Positions 52,238 to 61,104 of a stretch of DNA of 64,000 nucleotides are shown one piece after another. Source of the DNA: Chloroflexota bacterium (GTDB lineage: Bacteria > Chloroflexota > Anaerolineae > Anaerolineales > Villigracilaceae); the NCBI GenBank assembly GCA_016213105.1, contig JACRBN010000013.1, positions 25,713 through 89,712 of the forward strand, given 5' to 3'. Within the stretch, counting starts at the first letter, position 1. Each line of letters starts with the position of its first letter. The notes below the pieces were generated by a model. That model saw only the letters and a list, made by a program, of their open reading frames with translations. It ran no database searches and was not told where the DNA came from. Position numbers and translations under genes: made by a program.

Positions 52238-53914
52238 ATGAAAGACGTCTACGATCTCAAGTCCGTCAAGCTGCCCTATCTCTCGGGCGCGCTGCTGAAA
52301 TTATTCGTTTCATTGGTCGAGGGGCCGCTGGGCGGATTGCTCACGCCCAGCCTGTTCGAGAGCGCGGGCGTCAACTGGCTGCGCAGGCAGAACTTCGACG
52401 ACGCGCCCACGACCACCCCCATCCATTACACGGGGCAGGTGCATAGCGAGGCTGCATCGGTGCCCGAACAGGAATGGCCGAACAAACCCTCCGAGGGCAA
52501 AGGCTTCCGCTTCGCCAGCATTCATGACTATGCCGCGGCCTATCGCGCAGGCAAAACCACACCCGAGGAAGTGGCAAAAAAAGTGCTGGATGCCATCGCC
52601 GCCAGCAACGCCGCCAACCCGCCCCTGCGCGCCATCATCGTCGTCGACCGCGAGGAGGTTCTGCGCATGGCGCGCGAGTCGACCCAGCGCTTCAAGGATG
52701 GTCATCCGCTCGGCCTCTTTGACGGCATGCCCGTGGCGGTCAAGGACGAGCTGGACATGACGCCCTATCCCACCACGGTCGGCACGGCCTTCCTCGGCAA
52801 GGCTCCCGCCCAGGAGGACGCCACCGTCGTGGCGCGTCTGCGCGCGGCGGGCGCGCTGCTGATCGGCAAGGCCAACATGCACGAGATCGGCATCAACGTC
52901 ACCGGCCTCAACCCGCATCACGGCACCACGCGTAACCCGTACAACCCCAATCACTTCACGGGCGGAAGTTCCAGCGGCTCGGCAACCGCCGTTGCGGCGG
53001 GATTATGCCCCGTGGCTATCGGCGCGGACGGCGGCGGCTCGATCCGCATCCCCGCCTCGTTTTGCGGTGTGGTGGGATTGAAGGCCACCTACGGGCGCGT
53101 CAGCGAATTCGGCGCGGCCCCGCTGGATTGGAGCATCGCCCATGTCGGACCGCTGGCTGGCTCCGCCACCGACGCAGCGTTGACCTACGCCCTGATCGCT
53201 GGCCCCGACCCGCAGGACCCAACCTCCCTGCTGCAACCGTCGCCCTCGCTGGCTGGCTGGGACGCGCCCCTCAAAGGCCTGAAGATCGGCGTGTACTGGC
53301 CCTGGTTCCGCCACGCCGAAGCGGAAGTGGTCAGTGCCTGCGAATCCCTGCTCAGGCAATTCGAATCCCTGGGCTGCGAGATCCGCGAGATCACCATCCC
53401 CGACCTGGAAGCCAACCGCATCGCGCACACCGTCACCATCACCAGCGAGATGGCCCAGGCCATGAATGCCACCTATCCGCAGCACCATCACGAGCACGGG
53501 CTGGACGTGCGTCTCAACCTGGCGCTGGCGCGCAAGTTCACCGCCACCGACTACGTCACCGCCCAGCGCATCCGCACGCGCATGATCAACCACTTCAAGG
53601 CCGCCTTCCAAAGCGTGGACGTGATCCTGACCCCCGCCACGGGCATCGCCGCCCCCGCCATCCCCGCCGACGCCCTGCCCGACGGCAACTCGGACCTGAC
53701 CACCACCATCGAGATCATGCGCTTCGCCACCGCCGCCAACCTGACGGGGCTGCCCGCCATCTCCTTCCCCGCGGGCTATACGGCCAGGGGACTGCCTATC
53801 GGCATGCAGGCCATCGGCAAAGCCTGGGACGAGTCCACGCTGCTGCGCCTGGCCCTGGCTGCGGAGCAGGTCATCGAACACAAAGCGCCGCAGGTGCTCT
53901 ATCCGATTCTATGA
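52238..53914 (+). CDS. Amidase-signature family hydrolase
   Basis: 558 residues from ATG at 52238. Amidase signature Ser-cisSer-Lys triad: Lys in [10 protein letters not shown], first Ser in GGSSSGSA, second Ser in [16 protein letters not shown]. An N-terminal extension of about 100 residues precedes the core, as in FAAH-like amidases. Substrate unknown. The C-terminal half matches full-length family members, so the gene is intact. Confidence 0.88.
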   Translation: MKDVYDLKSVKLPYLSGALLKLFVSLVEGPLGGLLTPSLFESAGVNWLRRQNFDDAPTTTPIHYTGQVHSEAASVPEQEWPNKPSEGKGFRFASIHDYAAAYRAGKTTPEEVAKKVLDAIAASNAANPPLRAIIVVDREEVLRMARESTQRFKDGHPLGLFDGMPVAVKDELDMTPYPTTVGTAFLGKAPAQEDATVVARLRAAGALLIGKANMHEIGINVTGLNPHHGTTRNPYNPNHFTGGSSSGSATAVAAGLCPVAIGADGGGSIRIPASFCGVVGLKATYGRVSEFGAAPLDWSIAHVGPLAGSATDAALTYALIAGPDPQDPTSLLQPSPSLAGWDAPLKGLKIGVYWPWFRHAEAEVVSACESLLRQFESLGCEIREITIPDLEANRIAHTVTITSEMAQAMNATYPQHHHEHGLDVRLNLALARKFTATDYVTAQRIRTRMINHFKAAFQSVDVILTPATGIAAPAIPADALPDGNSDLTTTIEIMRFATAANLTGLPAISFPAGYTARGLPIGMQAIGKAWDESTLLRLALAAEQVIEHKAPQVLYPIL

Positions 53915-53963
53915 GGAGTGCGGACTTCAATCCGCGTGAGACAGGAAAACTGTAAGAAGAAAG

Positions 53964-54009
53964 AACAGCCCCGCGGTGTGGATGCACATCCGACTGCGGG
54001 GCTGTTTTA
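53964..54009 (+). terminator. Rho-independent terminator
   Basis: AACAGCCCCGC (53964-53974) pairs with GCGGGGCTGTT (53996-54006), followed by TTAT. The 21-base loop contains a further GATGCACATC hairpin. Confidence 0.8.
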
Positions 54010-54140
54010 TGTCGTTTCGGGGGGCGATGAGGGATCCCCTGGTTTCAGAAGTTGAACACTTTCCAACACTACTAAATGCCTACGCGAAGTCACGAGCGCA
54101 ATCACTGCCCGATACCTTGAGTCATTTCCTCACCATTCTC

Positions 54141-54169
54141 TTGACGCATCTCTCAACCAGTCGTATACT
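54141..54169 (+). promoter_or_regulatory. Promoter of the regulator-korAB cluster
   Basis: TTGACG (54141-54146), 17 bases, TATACT (54164-54169). Start about 54176, leader about 43 bases. The leader holds repeated ACGAATA words (54178-54196) that could be operator half-sites. Confidence 0.75.
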
Positions 54170-54218
54170 CCAATCCTACGAATAATACGAATAATCTGAT
54201 TAATCGAAGTGGTTGATT

Positions 54219-54908
54219 ATGTTACGTGACAAAAACAGCGCCGATTCACAGTCCGAATTCATGCGCTACCTCGCCAATCACCAGGAGGCCGAGGCGCAGA
54301 GTCTGCCCGCTTTAACGGAACTCAGCCGCGAGCTGGGAGTGAGCGTCGCGTCGCTGCGGGAGCAGCTCGAAGTGGCGCGCGCGCTGGGTCTGGTCGATGT
54401 CCGCCCGAGGACGGGCATTCGCCGCCTGGCCTATACCTTCCGCCCCGCCGTCCAGCAAAGCCTGGGATATGCCATTTCGCTGGATCGAAAAAGCTTCGAT
54501 CTGTACGCCGACCTGCGCCGCCACCTCGAAACCGCCTACTGGCACGAAGCCGTCAGCAAGTTGACGGAGGAGGATCGCGCCGAACTGCATAGCTTGGTGG
54601 CCCGCGCCTGGGAGAAATTACGCGGCCCGCAGCCTGAAATCCCGCACAGCGAACACCGCAAACTGCACCTGTTGATCTACCGCCGCCTGGAGAATCCCTT
54701 CGTAGCCGGACTGCTCGAAGCCTACTGGGATGCCTACGAGGCGGTCGGTTTGCATTTCTACACCGACTTCAACTACCTGGAAGAAGTCTGGCAATATCAT
54801 CAGAAGATGGTCGATTCGATCTGCTCGGGCGATTACGCGGCCGGTTACGCCGCGCTGACCGAGCACACCGATCTGATCTTCCTGCTGATGGCTTCCTCAA
54901 AAAAATAA
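54219..54908 (+). CDS. FCD-domain (FadR-like GntR) transcriptional regulator
   Basis: 229 residues. N-terminal winged helix (LPALTELSRELGVSVASLRE, then ALGLVDVRPRTGI) and C-terminal FCD helices with metal-site type residues (DLRRHLETAYWHEA, HSEHRKLHLLIYRRLENPF, ALTEHTDLIF). It lies 24 bases before korA, so it probably senses a metabolite and controls the oxidoreductase. No ribosome site of strength before ATG. Confidence 0.83.
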   Translation: MLRDKNSADSQSEFMRYLANHQEAEAQSLPALTELSRELGVSVASLREQLEVARALGLVDVRPRTGIRRLAYTFRPAVQQSLGYAISLDRKSFDLYADLRRHLETAYWHEAVSKLTEEDRAELHSLVARAWEKLRGPQPEIPHSEHRKLHLLIYRRLENPFVAGLLEAYWDAYEAVGLHFYTDFNYLEEVWQYHQKMVDSICSGDYAAGYAALTEHTDLIFLLMASSKK

Positions 54909-54932
54909 CATTGCATTGAAAAGGAGCATTGC

Positions 54933-56873
54933 ATGGCAGTCACAAAGAATTCGAAATCGTCCAGGATCGTGAATGACTTTTCCATCACGGTGGGAACCGT
55001 CAACGGCTCGGGGAGCTCGACGGCCAATAACACGATTCTGAGGGCCTTGTTCAAGATGGGCATCCCCGTCTCGGGCAAGAACCTGTTCCCCTCCAACATT
55101 CAGGGCCTTCCGACCTGGTACACCATCCGCGTGAACAAACTTGGATTTGTGGCCCGCCGCGATGAGCGCGAGATCATCATCGCCATGAATCCCAACTCGT
55201 TCGCCCGCGACCTGGCCGATGTTCAGCCGGGCGGCGCGTTCTTCTACGCCGACGACATCAAGCAGCCCATCACCCGCGACGACATCACCGTCTACCCCAT
55301 GCCCATCAAGCAGTTGATCCGCGAGCAAAATGACCTGCCCGCCAACCTGCGCGACCTGGTCTCGAACATGATCTACGTGGGCGTCCTGGCGCAAATGATC
55401 GGCATCGACCTGGAGATGATCCGCTCGGCGCTGACCTTCCACTTCAAGGGCAAGGAAAAACCCATCACGCTCAACTACGACGCCGTTGTGGCGGGCGCGG
55501 AATGGGCCAGGGCCAACCTTGAGAAGAAGGATCCGTACTACGTCGAACCGATGGACAAGACCCACGGCATGATCATGGCCGACGGCAACACGGCTGGCGC
55601 CATCGGCTCGATCTACGGCGGCTTGCAATTCACCGCCTGGTACCCGATCACGCCCGCCTCGTCACTGGCGGAATCGCTCAACGAATACCTGCCCATGCTG
55701 CGCAAACGCGAGGATGGCAAACACACTTACGCCGTACTGCAGGCCGAGGACGAACTGGCCGCCATCGGCATGACCATCGGCGCGGCCTGGAGCGGCCTGC
55801 GCTCCATGACCTCGACCTCGGGACCCGGCCTGTCGCTCATGACCGAGTTCATGGGCCTGGCGTATTACGCCGAAGTGCCCGTGGTGGTCTGGGACGTGCA
55901 GCGCATCGGACCCTCGACCGGCCTGCCCACCCGCACATCGCAGGGCGATCTGAGCTTCTCCGCCTTCATGGGTCATGGCGACACCCAGCAGGTCATCCTG
56001 CTGCCCGGCGGCGTGGACGAGTGCTTCGAGTTCGGCTGGAAATCGCTCGACATCGCCGAACGGCTGCAGACCCCCGTCCTCGTGCTGAGCGACCTGGACA
56101 TGGGCATGAACCAGTGGATGAGCAAGCCCTTCGAATATCCCGAGACTCCGCTCGACCGCGGCAAGGTGCTGTGGGAGAAGGATCTCGAAGAACTCAAGGG
56201 CAACTGGGGCCGCTACCTCGACGTGGACGATGACGGCATCACTTATCGCACCTTCCCCGGCAACAAGCACCCGCTGGCAGCCTATTTCCTGCGCGGCACG
56301 GGCCATGACGAGTACGCCAAGTACAGCGAGGAAGTGCCCGTCTGGCTGCGCAACATGGACCGCCTCAAGAAGAAATACGAGACGGCCAAAAAGTACGTCC
56401 CCGCTCCCGTCGTCCGCAATATGCGCGGCGCGACCATCGGCATCATCGCCTACGGCTCGACCGAGTCTGCGGTGGACGAAGCCCGCTACCTGCTGGACAA
56501 GGAAAACGGCATCAAGGCCGATTTCCTGCGCGTGCGCGCCCTGCCCTTCAACAAGGACGTCAAAAAGTTCATCGAGAAGCATGACGTGACCTTCGTGGTC
56601 GACATGAACCGCGACGGCCAGATGCATCAATTGCTGACCTTGGAATACCCCGCCTCCGCCACGAAGCTGGTCTCCGTGGCCTACGGCGACGGCATGCCCG
56701 CTTCGGCCAAATGGGTGCGCGAAGGCATCCTGGCGCAGTACAAAAAGCCCACCGCCGCAAAAGCAGCCGCGGCCAAAAAGGTTGTCAAGGCCAAAGCCGC
56801 CTCGAAGTCCGCAAAGACAGCGGCGAAGAAGCCTGTCAAGAAGGCTGCCCCCAAAAAGTCGGCGAAGAAGTAA
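54933..56873 (+). CDS. korA: 2-oxoacid:ferredoxin oxidoreductase, fused gamma-alpha subunit, with Lys/Ala tail
   Basis: 646 residues. Residues 20-200 are the gamma domain (TVGTVNGSGSSTANNTILRA); the alpha part follows (YPITPASSLAESL, EDELAAIGMTIGAAWSG, RTSTSGPGLSLMTEF-like stretch). The complex oxidises 2-oxoglutarate or a similar 2-oxoacid to the acyl-CoA with reduced ferredoxin, in the cytoplasm. Residues about 604-646 are almost only Lys, Ala, Ser, Val and Pro, a histone H1-like tail not part of this family. AAAAGGAG precedes ATG. korB follows by 24 bases. Confidence 0.9.
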   Translation: MAVTKNSKSSRIVNDFSITVGTVNGSGSSTANNTILRALFKMGIPVSGKNLFPSNIQGLPTWYTIRVNKLGFVARRDEREIIIAMNPNSFARDLADVQPGGAFFYADDIKQPITRDDITVYPMPIKQLIREQNDLPANLRDLVSNMIYVGVLAQMIGIDLEMIRSALTFHFKGKEKPITLNYDAVVAGAEWARANLEKKDPYYVEPMDKTHGMIMADGNTAGAIGSIYGGLQFTAWYPITPASSLAESLNEYLPMLRKREDGKHTYAVLQAEDELAAIGMTIGAAWSGLRSMTSTSGPGLSLMTEFMGLAYYAEVPVVVWDVQRIGPSTGLPTRTSQGDLSFSAFMGHGDTQQVILLPGGVDECFEFGWKSLDIAERLQTPVLVLSDLDMGMNQWMSKPFEYPETPLDRGKVLWEKDLEELKGNWGRYLDVDDDGITYRTFPGNKHPLAAYFLRGTGHDEYAKYSEEVPVWLRNMDRLKKKYETAKKYVPAPVVRNMRGATIGIIAYGSTESAVDEARYLLDKENGIKADFLRVRALPFNKDVKKFIEKHDVTFVVDMNRDGQMHQLLTLEYPASATKLVSVAYGDGMPASAKWVREGILAQYKKPTAAKAAAAKKVVKAKAASKSAKTAAKKPVKKAAPKKSAKK

Positions 56874-56897
56874 CAGCGGTGACAAGGAGATAATGAT

Positions 56898-57953
56898 ATG
56901 ACTGACATCCTTCCCATGGCTGGCGCGAACGTCCAAGTCAACGCCGTCGGCCTTTCCAAGAACGATTATCGCGGCAACCCCAGCACCCTGTGCCAGGGCT
57001 GCGGACACAACTCGATCTCGAACCAGATCATCTCGGCCCTGTACGAGATGAACATCCAGCCCGACAGTGTGGCCAAATTCAGCGGCATCGGCTGCTCGAG
57101 CAAATCGCCGACCTATTTCCTCAACCGCTCCTTCGGCTTCAACGGCCTGCACGGACGCATGCCCTCGGTGGCGACGGGCGGCCTGTTCGGCGACCATACC
57201 ATCAAAGGCATCGGCGTCTCGGGCGACGGCGACACGGCCAGCATCGGCATGGGCCAGTTCAAACATGCGGTGCGCCGCAATGTGGACATGGTCTACATCG
57301 TCGAGAACAATGGCGTGTACGGCCTGACCAAGGGCCAGTTCTCGGCCACCGCCGAGGTCGGCCTCTCGCTCAAGAAGCAGGGCGTCAACCAGTACCTGCC
57401 CATCGACATCTGCATGGAGGCCATCGCCTCGAACGCCACCTTCGTGGCGCGCTCCTTCGCGGGCAACCCCAAACAGGTCAAGGAATTGCTCAAGGCTGCG
57501 CTGGCGCACAACGGCATCGCCGTGCTCGACATCATCAGCCCGTGCGTGACCTTCAACAACCAGGAAAATGCCGTACACTCCTACACCTGGGGCAAGGATC
57601 ACGAAGCGCCCCTGCACGAGATTTCCTTCGTCCCCGCCCGCCAGGAGATCCTCCTCGAAGCCGACATGCAGGATGGCGAGATCCGCGAAGTGGAACTGCA
57701 CGACGGCTCGACCATCGTGTTGAAGAACCTCGACAAGGACTACAATCCCACCCACCGCTGGGAGGCGCTCAAGATGCTCGAAGAGGCCCAACGCGAGAAC
57801 TGGCTGATCACCGGCCTGATCTACGTCGAGCCGAGCAAGCCGTCCCTGACCGACACCTATAACCTGGTCGACACCCCGCTCAACCGCCTGACCGATGAGG
57901 ACCTGCGCCCCACGCGCGAATCGATCGACAAGATCAACGCGATGATGTTCTAA
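56898..57953 (+). CDS. korB: 2-oxoacid:ferredoxin oxidoreductase, beta subunit
   Basis: 351 residues. Thiamine-diphosphate site: GDGDTASIGMGQFKHAVRRN with Mg-binding NNGVYGLTKGQ. CQGCGHNS near 33 and GCSS give cluster or cofactor-related cysteines of the Kor/Por beta family. Beta-type C-terminal region is complete. Pairs with korA; there is no separate delta (ferredoxin) gene in the window. Confidence 0.92.
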   Translation: MTDILPMAGANVQVNAVGLSKNDYRGNPSTLCQGCGHNSISNQIISALYEMNIQPDSVAKFSGIGCSSKSPTYFLNRSFGFNGLHGRMPSVATGGLFGDHTIKGIGVSGDGDTASIGMGQFKHAVRRNVDMVYIVENNGVYGLTKGQFSATAEVGLSLKKQGVNQYLPIDICMEAIASNATFVARSFAGNPKQVKELLKAALAHNGIAVLDIISPCVTFNNQENAVHSYTWGKDHEAPLHEISFVPARQEILLEADMQDGEIREVELHDGSTIVLKNLDKDYNPTHRWEALKMLEEAQRENWLITGLIYVEPSKPSLTDTYNLVDTPLNRLTDEDLRPTRESIDKINAMMF

Positions 57954-57975
57954 GTCCCGCCCCTCCCCCTCCCGG

Positions 57976-58021
57976 CCTCCCCCAATTTCCAAAAAGCGGA
58001 AATTGGGGGAGGTGTTTTTTT
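57976..58021 (+). terminator. Strong rho-independent terminator
   Basis: CCTCCCCCAATTTCC (57976-57990) pairs exactly with GGAAATTGGGGGAGG (57998-58012), loop of seven, then TGTTTTTTT. Ends the korAB transcript. Confidence 0.95.
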
Positions 58022-58039
58022 AATCGTCCAGGTTCTTGT

Positions 58040-58045
58040 TATACT
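58040..58045 (+). promoter_or_regulatory. -10 element abutting arfB (possible leaderless start)
   Basis: TATACT six bases before ATG at 58052. The GGGGG between them is too near to the start for a ribosome site. Confidence 0.55.
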
Positions 58046-58051
58046 GGGGGC

Positions 58052-58471
58052 ATGCTTGAGATCACCCCCACTCTTTCCATCGACGAGCGTGAACTGCAGA
58101 TCGATTTCATCCGCGCCAGCGGGCCGGGCGGACAGAACGTCAACAAGGTGGCGACCGCCGTGCAGCTGCGCTTCAACGTGCGCGGGTCAGCCTCCCTGCC
58201 CGGGGAGGTCAAGGCGCGGCTGGTGCGCCTCGGCGGCTCACGCGTCACCCTGGACGGGGTGCTGGTGCTGGAAGCCAAACGCTTCCGCACCCAGGAAGGC
58301 AACCGCGAGGACGCCATCCAACGCTTCGTCGAGCTGGTGCGCAAGGCGGCGCACAGGCCGAAGAAGCGCCACGCCACCCGTCCCACGCTGGCCTCGAAGG
58401 AGGAGCGCTTGAAGGCCAAGAAGATCCGCTCGGGCGTGAAGAAGGGTCGGCGGGAAAGCAGTTTCGATTGA
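58052..58471 (+). CDS. arfB: Alternative ribosome-rescue factor ArfB (peptidyl-tRNA hydrolase)
   Basis: 139 residues. The GGQ motif lies in RASGPGGQNVNKV near 24-35, and a basic C-terminal tail (RPKKRHATRPTLASKEERLK, KKIRSGVKKGRRESS) is the part that enters the empty mRNA channel. ArfB releases peptides from stalled ribosomes. Size and lack of other release-factor domains exclude RF1/RF2. Confidence 0.93.
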   Translation: MLEITPTLSIDERELQIDFIRASGPGGQNVNKVATAVQLRFNVRGSASLPGEVKARLVRLGGSRVTLDGVLVLEAKRFRTQEGNREDAIQRFVELVRKAAHRPKKRHATRPTLASKEERLKAKKIRSGVKKGRRESSFD

Positions 58472-58477
58472 ATCAAC

Positions 58478-58502
58478 CCGCCCTGCACTGCGCAGGGCGG
58501 GC
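58478..58502 (+). terminator. GC-rich hairpin after arfB
   Basis: CCGCCCTGC pairs with GCAGGGCGG across a short loop; no T-run follows. Weak terminator or repeat. Confidence 0.4.
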
Positions 58503-58534
58503 GTTCCCCTCTTATCGGTATCAGGAGCCAGACC

Positions 58535-58903
58535 GTGAACACAGAATTGGAAAACATGGAGATCATCCGCCGCTTCAATGATGCGCTCAACGCCGCCGAT
58601 CTCGAAACCATGACCTCCCTGCTGAGCGGGGACACGGTCTTCGAGAACACCGCGCCTGCGCCCGATGGGACGCGCTACACAGGCAGGGCGGAGGTGCGCG
58701 CCTTTTGGGAGGAATTTTTCCACGGTTCTGCCTCCGCTCGCATCGAGGTGGAGGAGACCTTCGCCGCGGGAGATCGCTGCATCATGCGCTGGGTCTACCG
58801 TTGGCGCGATCCCCAGGACCGCGACGGCCACATCCGCGGCGTGGATGTGTACCGCCTGCGCGATGGCTTGATTACCGAGAAGCTGTCGTACGTGAAAGGC
58901 TGA
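58535..58903 (+). CDS. SnoaL-like (NTF2-fold) protein
   Basis: 122 residues, starting with GTG at 58535 behind AGGAG. Cone-shaped NTF2 fold pattern: IIRRFNDALNAADLETMTSL, VFENTAPAPDG, GRAEVRAFWEEFF and DVYRLRDGLITEKLSYV. Members are isomerases, hydrolases or binding proteins. It ends seven bases from the convergent flavoprotein gene. Confidence 0.82.
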   Translation: MNTELENMEIIRRFNDALNAADLETMTSLLSGDTVFENTAPAPDGTRYTGRAEVRAFWEEFFHGSASARIEVEETFAAGDRCIMRWVYRWRDPQDRDGHIRGVDVYRLRDGLITEKLSYVKG

Positions 58904-58910
58904 TACGACC

Positions 58911-60962
58911 TTACACCGGCAGCCGCTCGACCTTGAAGGGCGTGACAGCGGGGTCGATGACTTCATCGAATTCCTGCGCGGCCAGATGGCCGCTGAAGAC
59001 CGCCTGGGCGATGATGTTGGGCGCTTCGGCGTCGCCGATGACGCGCAGGGACTTGAGGCGGCCGTCGGCCAGGGCGGGCTGAAGCTCGTGATACAGGCCG
59101 TCGTTGGGCAGGCGGTCGGTGACCAGCAGCACGGCGTCGACAGGCAAAGTCGATTCAGCGGAGGTGATGGTTCCTTTAACGGTGGCAGCCGCGGGGGCGA
59201 TGGAAGTCAGCAGGTGTTGCGAGAGCAGGGTCACGCCCAGGCGTTTGAGTCGCGCGTGGATCTTGTCCATCTCCAGGGTGTATTGAGTCCAATACGAGAC
59301 CGAAGGCGCAGGCGTGACGATGGTCACGTCGCAGCCGTTTTGCGCCAGCAACTCGGCCAGCACGCCGCCCATGTAGTAATGATCGTCGTCGTAGATCAGC
59401 ACGCGGCCCGACGGCAGTTTGCCCGCCATCAGGTCGTCGGGCGTGAAGACGGTCGGCAGGTCACAGCCAGGGATGGGCTGGTGCAGGGCGCGGCCGACGC
59501 CGTCGCGGCGGTATGCCGAGCCTGTGGCGATCAGCACATCAACGGGGCCTGCTTCTAGCACGTCGGCGGCGGTCATGGGACTGCCGAGGTAGGGGAAGAC
59601 GTTGCGGTCGAGTTTGTCGATCTGGGTCATGCGCCAGTCGAGCACGCGCCGCCACTCGCTCAGCCCAGGCAGCGCGGACTCAAGCGGGATGCGCCCGCCG
59701 AACTCGCGCCGCGCCTCGGTCAGGATGACGCGATAGCCGCGCTGGCCCAGGGCGCGCGCCGCCTCCAAGCCCGCAGGCCCGCCGCCCACCACCAGGATTT
59801 CCTTTTCGGTCTTCTTCGGCGCGATGCGCTCGGGGTGCCAGCCGCGCCGCCACTCCTCGCCCATGCTCGGGTTCTGCGTGCAGCGGATGGGCGTCATGCG
59901 CATGTCGGCGCTGACGCAGATATTGCAGCCGATGCACTCGCGGATGTCCTCGAAGCGGCCCTCCCTGACCTTGTTCGGCAGGAACGGGTCGGCGATGGAC
60001 GGACGCGCCGCGCCGATCAGGTCGAACACGCCGCGCTGGATGGCGGAGAGCATCGCATCGGGCGAGGTGTAGCGCCCCACGCCGACGACGGGCTTGCTGG
60101 TCAGCTTCTTGACGAAGGCGGTGTACTTCTCCTGGTAGCCTTGCTTTTCGAAACGCGAGGTGGCCGAGTCGTTGCTCCAGTTGCTGACATTGACGTCCCA
60201 CAGGTCGGGCAGTTCGGCCAGCAGGCCGACGATCTCCTGCGCCTCGCCGTCGGACCTGAGGCCTGCGTCACCGAGCATTTCATCCACCGCCAGGCGGACG
60301 GCGACCGCACATTGATCCCCCACAGCCTCTTTGGTGTCTTCGATCAATTCGCGCAAAAAGCGGACACGGTTCACCAGCGGGCCGCCGTACTCGTCGGCGC
60401 GGTCGTTGCCGCGCGCGAGCAGGTGCATCGCCAGCGACAGTCCGTGCCCCGCGTAGCAGTAAATGATGTCGAAGCCCGCCCGTTTGGCGCGGATGGCGGC
60501 GTTGCGATGCCAGGTGCGGATCTGGCGCAGGTCGTCCTTTGTGGCGGCGCGGCTTTGTCCGGGCTCGTAGCCCGAACCGCCGATGATGCCCATCGAGCGC
60601 ACGCCGAAGGGCACAGCCCGCGAATACAGGTTGGAGGCGTCGTAGCCGTTGTAGGTCAGTTCGAGGCCCGCCAGCGAGCCATGCGCGTGGACGGCATCTG
60701 CCAGCAGGGCCAGCGCGGGGATGTCGGCATCCTCCCACAGGCGGCCTTCGATGTAGGGCGTCAGGTCGGTGCTGTGATGGATCTCCACCTCCTCGGTGCA
60801 GACCACGCCCCAGCCGCCCTCGGCCTTGACGCCGCGCATGGCGGCGTGTCCGCGCGGCATGCGCCAGCCGAAGCCGTTGCAATGCGGCACCTGGTAGAAA
60901 CGGTTCGGCGCGGTGACGGGGCCGATCTGGATCGGCTGGAAGAGCAGGGAGAAATCAGGCAT
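58911..60962 (-). CDS. Trimethylamine-dehydrogenase-family flavoprotein (FMN, 4Fe-4S, ADP/NAD-like domain)
   Basis: 683 residues, three parts: TIM barrel about 1-340, 4Fe-4S cluster about 345-365, and Rossmann domains to the end. It is similar to trimethylamine dehydrogenase along its whole length. Cys28 (RFYQVPHCNGFG) equals the cysteine that binds FMN covalently in that enzyme. Cluster cysteines are in CIGCNICV and RCTQN. Of the aromatic cage for the substrate, one Trp is kept (VSNWSNDSATSRF) while the places of Tyr60 and Trp355 look like Glu and Ala. It probably oxidises an N-methyl or other amine-like compound; substrate uncertain. Confidence 0.8.
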   Translation of the reverse strand: MPDFSLLFQPIQIGPVTAPNRFYQVPHCNGFGWRMPRGHAAMRGVKAEGGWGVVCTEEVEIHHSTDLTPYIEGRLWEDADIPALALLADAVHAHGSLAGLELTYNGYDASNLYSRAVPFGVRSMGIIGGSGYEPGQSRAATKDDLRQIRTWHRNAAIRAKRAGFDIIYCYAGHGLSLAMHLLARGNDRADEYGGPLVNRVRFLRELIEDTKEAVGDQCAVAVRLAVDEMLGDAGLRSDGEAQEIVGLLAELPDLWDVNVSNWSNDSATSRFEKQGYQEKYTAFVKKLTSKPVVGVGRYTSPDAMLSAIQRGVFDLIGAARPSIADPFLPNKVREGRFEDIRECIGCNICVSADMRMTPIRCTQNPSMGEEWRRGWHPERIAPKKTEKEILVVGGGPAGLEAARALGQRGYRVILTEARREFGGRIPLESALPGLSEWRRVLDWRMTQIDKLDRNVFPYLGSPMTAADVLEAGPVDVLIATGSAYRRDGVGRALHQPIPGCDLPTVFTPDDLMAGKLPSGRVLIYDDDHYYMGGVLAELLAQNGCDVTIVTPAPSVSYWTQYTLEMDKIHARLKRLGVTLLSQHLLTSIAPAAATVKGTITSAESTLPVDAVLLVTDRLPNDGLYHELQPALADGRLKSLRVIGDAEAPNIIAQAVFSGHLAAQEFDEVIDPAVTPFKVERLPV

Positions 60963-61003
60963 GGGAGCGGTTCCTTGAGGTGAGATACCCCCATTCTACA
61001 AGC

Positions 61004-61036
61004 AAAAACCGCCGCTGGGATAGGTCCGAGCGGCGG
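61004..61036 (-). terminator. Rho-independent terminator (leftward)
   Basis: On the minus strand CCGCCGCT pairs with AGCGGCGG, followed by TTTTTGC. Ends the GNAT transcript; an AT-poor loop of 12 bases. Confidence 0.85.
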
Positions 61037-61104
61037 GGGAATTCCTTTCGTTACCTGGTCAGCCCTGCGGTGAGCAAATACCCACGGTCACACCTGGGTG
61101 AATT

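Noticed and set aside
55662..57992. A 776-codon minus-strand open frame opposite korAB
   Set aside because: The protein is full of H, G, D and V runs expected from antisense reading of GC-rich genes. korA and korB on the other strand have full family motifs.
59835..60983. Plus-strand frame of 382 codons opposite the flavoprotein
   Set aside because: No family features; the minus-strand flavoprotein explains the coding signal.
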